Origin: Thermoproteota archaeon
GTDB lineage: Archaea; Thermoproteota; Bathyarchaeia; Bathyarchaeales; Bathycorpusculaceae
Length of the DNA: 5,506 nucleotides
Direction of reading: 5' to 3'
Assembly (NCBI GenBank): GCA_012511995.1
Contig: JAAZFA010000414.1
Coordinates: 1 to 5,506, forward strand
This document shows positions 5,417-5,506 of this stretch, piece by piece (within the stretch, counting starts at the first letter, position 1; each line of letters starts with the position of its first letter). Below the pieces are notes generated by a model. It was not told where the DNA came from and did no database searches. It saw only the letters and a program-made list of their open reading frames with translations. The translations under genes were made by a program, and so were the position numbers.

Positions 5417-5506
5417 AAGCCGCGTATGCTCGGTACAATCTATATGTGCAAGCTGCCAAATAATGAAGTCAAAAGTCTCAATAACATATCAATTAATAGG
5501 AAGTAG
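5417..5506. other. Window end, upstream of the HTH_10 gene
   Basis: AT-rich DNA beyond the HTH_10 promoter. I see no start of another gene, RNA or repeat here. The open frame from TTG 5459 on the minus strand is judged to be untranslated upstream sequence. Confidence 0.4.

Noticed and set aside
5379..5459. 27-residue N-terminal extension of the HTH_10 protein from TTG 5459
   Set aside because: The family N-terminus begins at MRRLILEI, and the BRE/TATA pair falls inside the would-be extension at leaderless spacing to ATG 5378.
1..5506. CRISPR array, tRNA/rRNA gene, insertion sequence or defence system
   Set aside because: No spaced direct repeats, tRNA cloverleaf, transposase or terminal inverted repeats were found on either strand by reading.

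Overview
The window reads as archaeal DNA, AT-rich by eye. The evidence is a family B DNA polymerase of the archaeal type, an archaeal/exosome-type DnaG with its characteristic N- and C-terminal regions, a regulator with a bacterio-opsin-activator type helix-turn-helix (HTH_10), and TATA/BRE-like promoters with both Shine-Dalgarno-led and apparently leaderless starts. The proteins look most like those of Bathyarchaeia or other TACK/methanogen-related lineages. That lineage guess is from memory of family sequences and is not proven here.

Layout. Positions 1-1668 (+) hold the 3' part of a family B DNA polymerase gene whose 5' end lies outside the window. Positions 1679-2866 (-) hold dnaG, convergent with polB and separated from it by only 10 bp. 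Positions 3093-3434 (-) hold a small uncharacterised protein with a hydrophobic PEPTPIS segment. Positions 3435-3862 are a 428-bp divergent intergenic region with several TATA-like boxes and no convincing gene. Positions 3863-4651 (+) hold a ParB/Srx-fold DNA-binding protein with a C-terminal four-cysteine zinc ribbon. Positions 4716-5378 (-) hold the HTH_10 regulator, convergent with the ParB-like gene.

Function. The left half is replication and information processing: a replicative-type polymerase and the archaeal DnaG, which is best known as an exosome subunit. The right half is DNA binding: a ParB-like protein without a visible ParA partner, and a transcription regulator. No operon is evident. 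Every neighbouring pair is convergent or divergent, except dnaG and the small gene, which share a strand but are 226 bp apart with a candidate terminator and promoter between them.

Most notable points. (1) dnaG has no in-frame ATG, GTG or TTG ahead of its conserved N-terminus, although a good AAGGAG ribosome site sits just upstream of an in-frame ACG. (2) The polymerase has Asn where the Exo III aspartate is expected and a divergent Exo II motif, while the polymerase motifs are intact, so proofreading may be lost. (3) The ParB-like protein combines a changed ENLQR box with a C-terminal zinc ribbon. No CRISPR array, tRNA, rRNA or transposable element was recognised.
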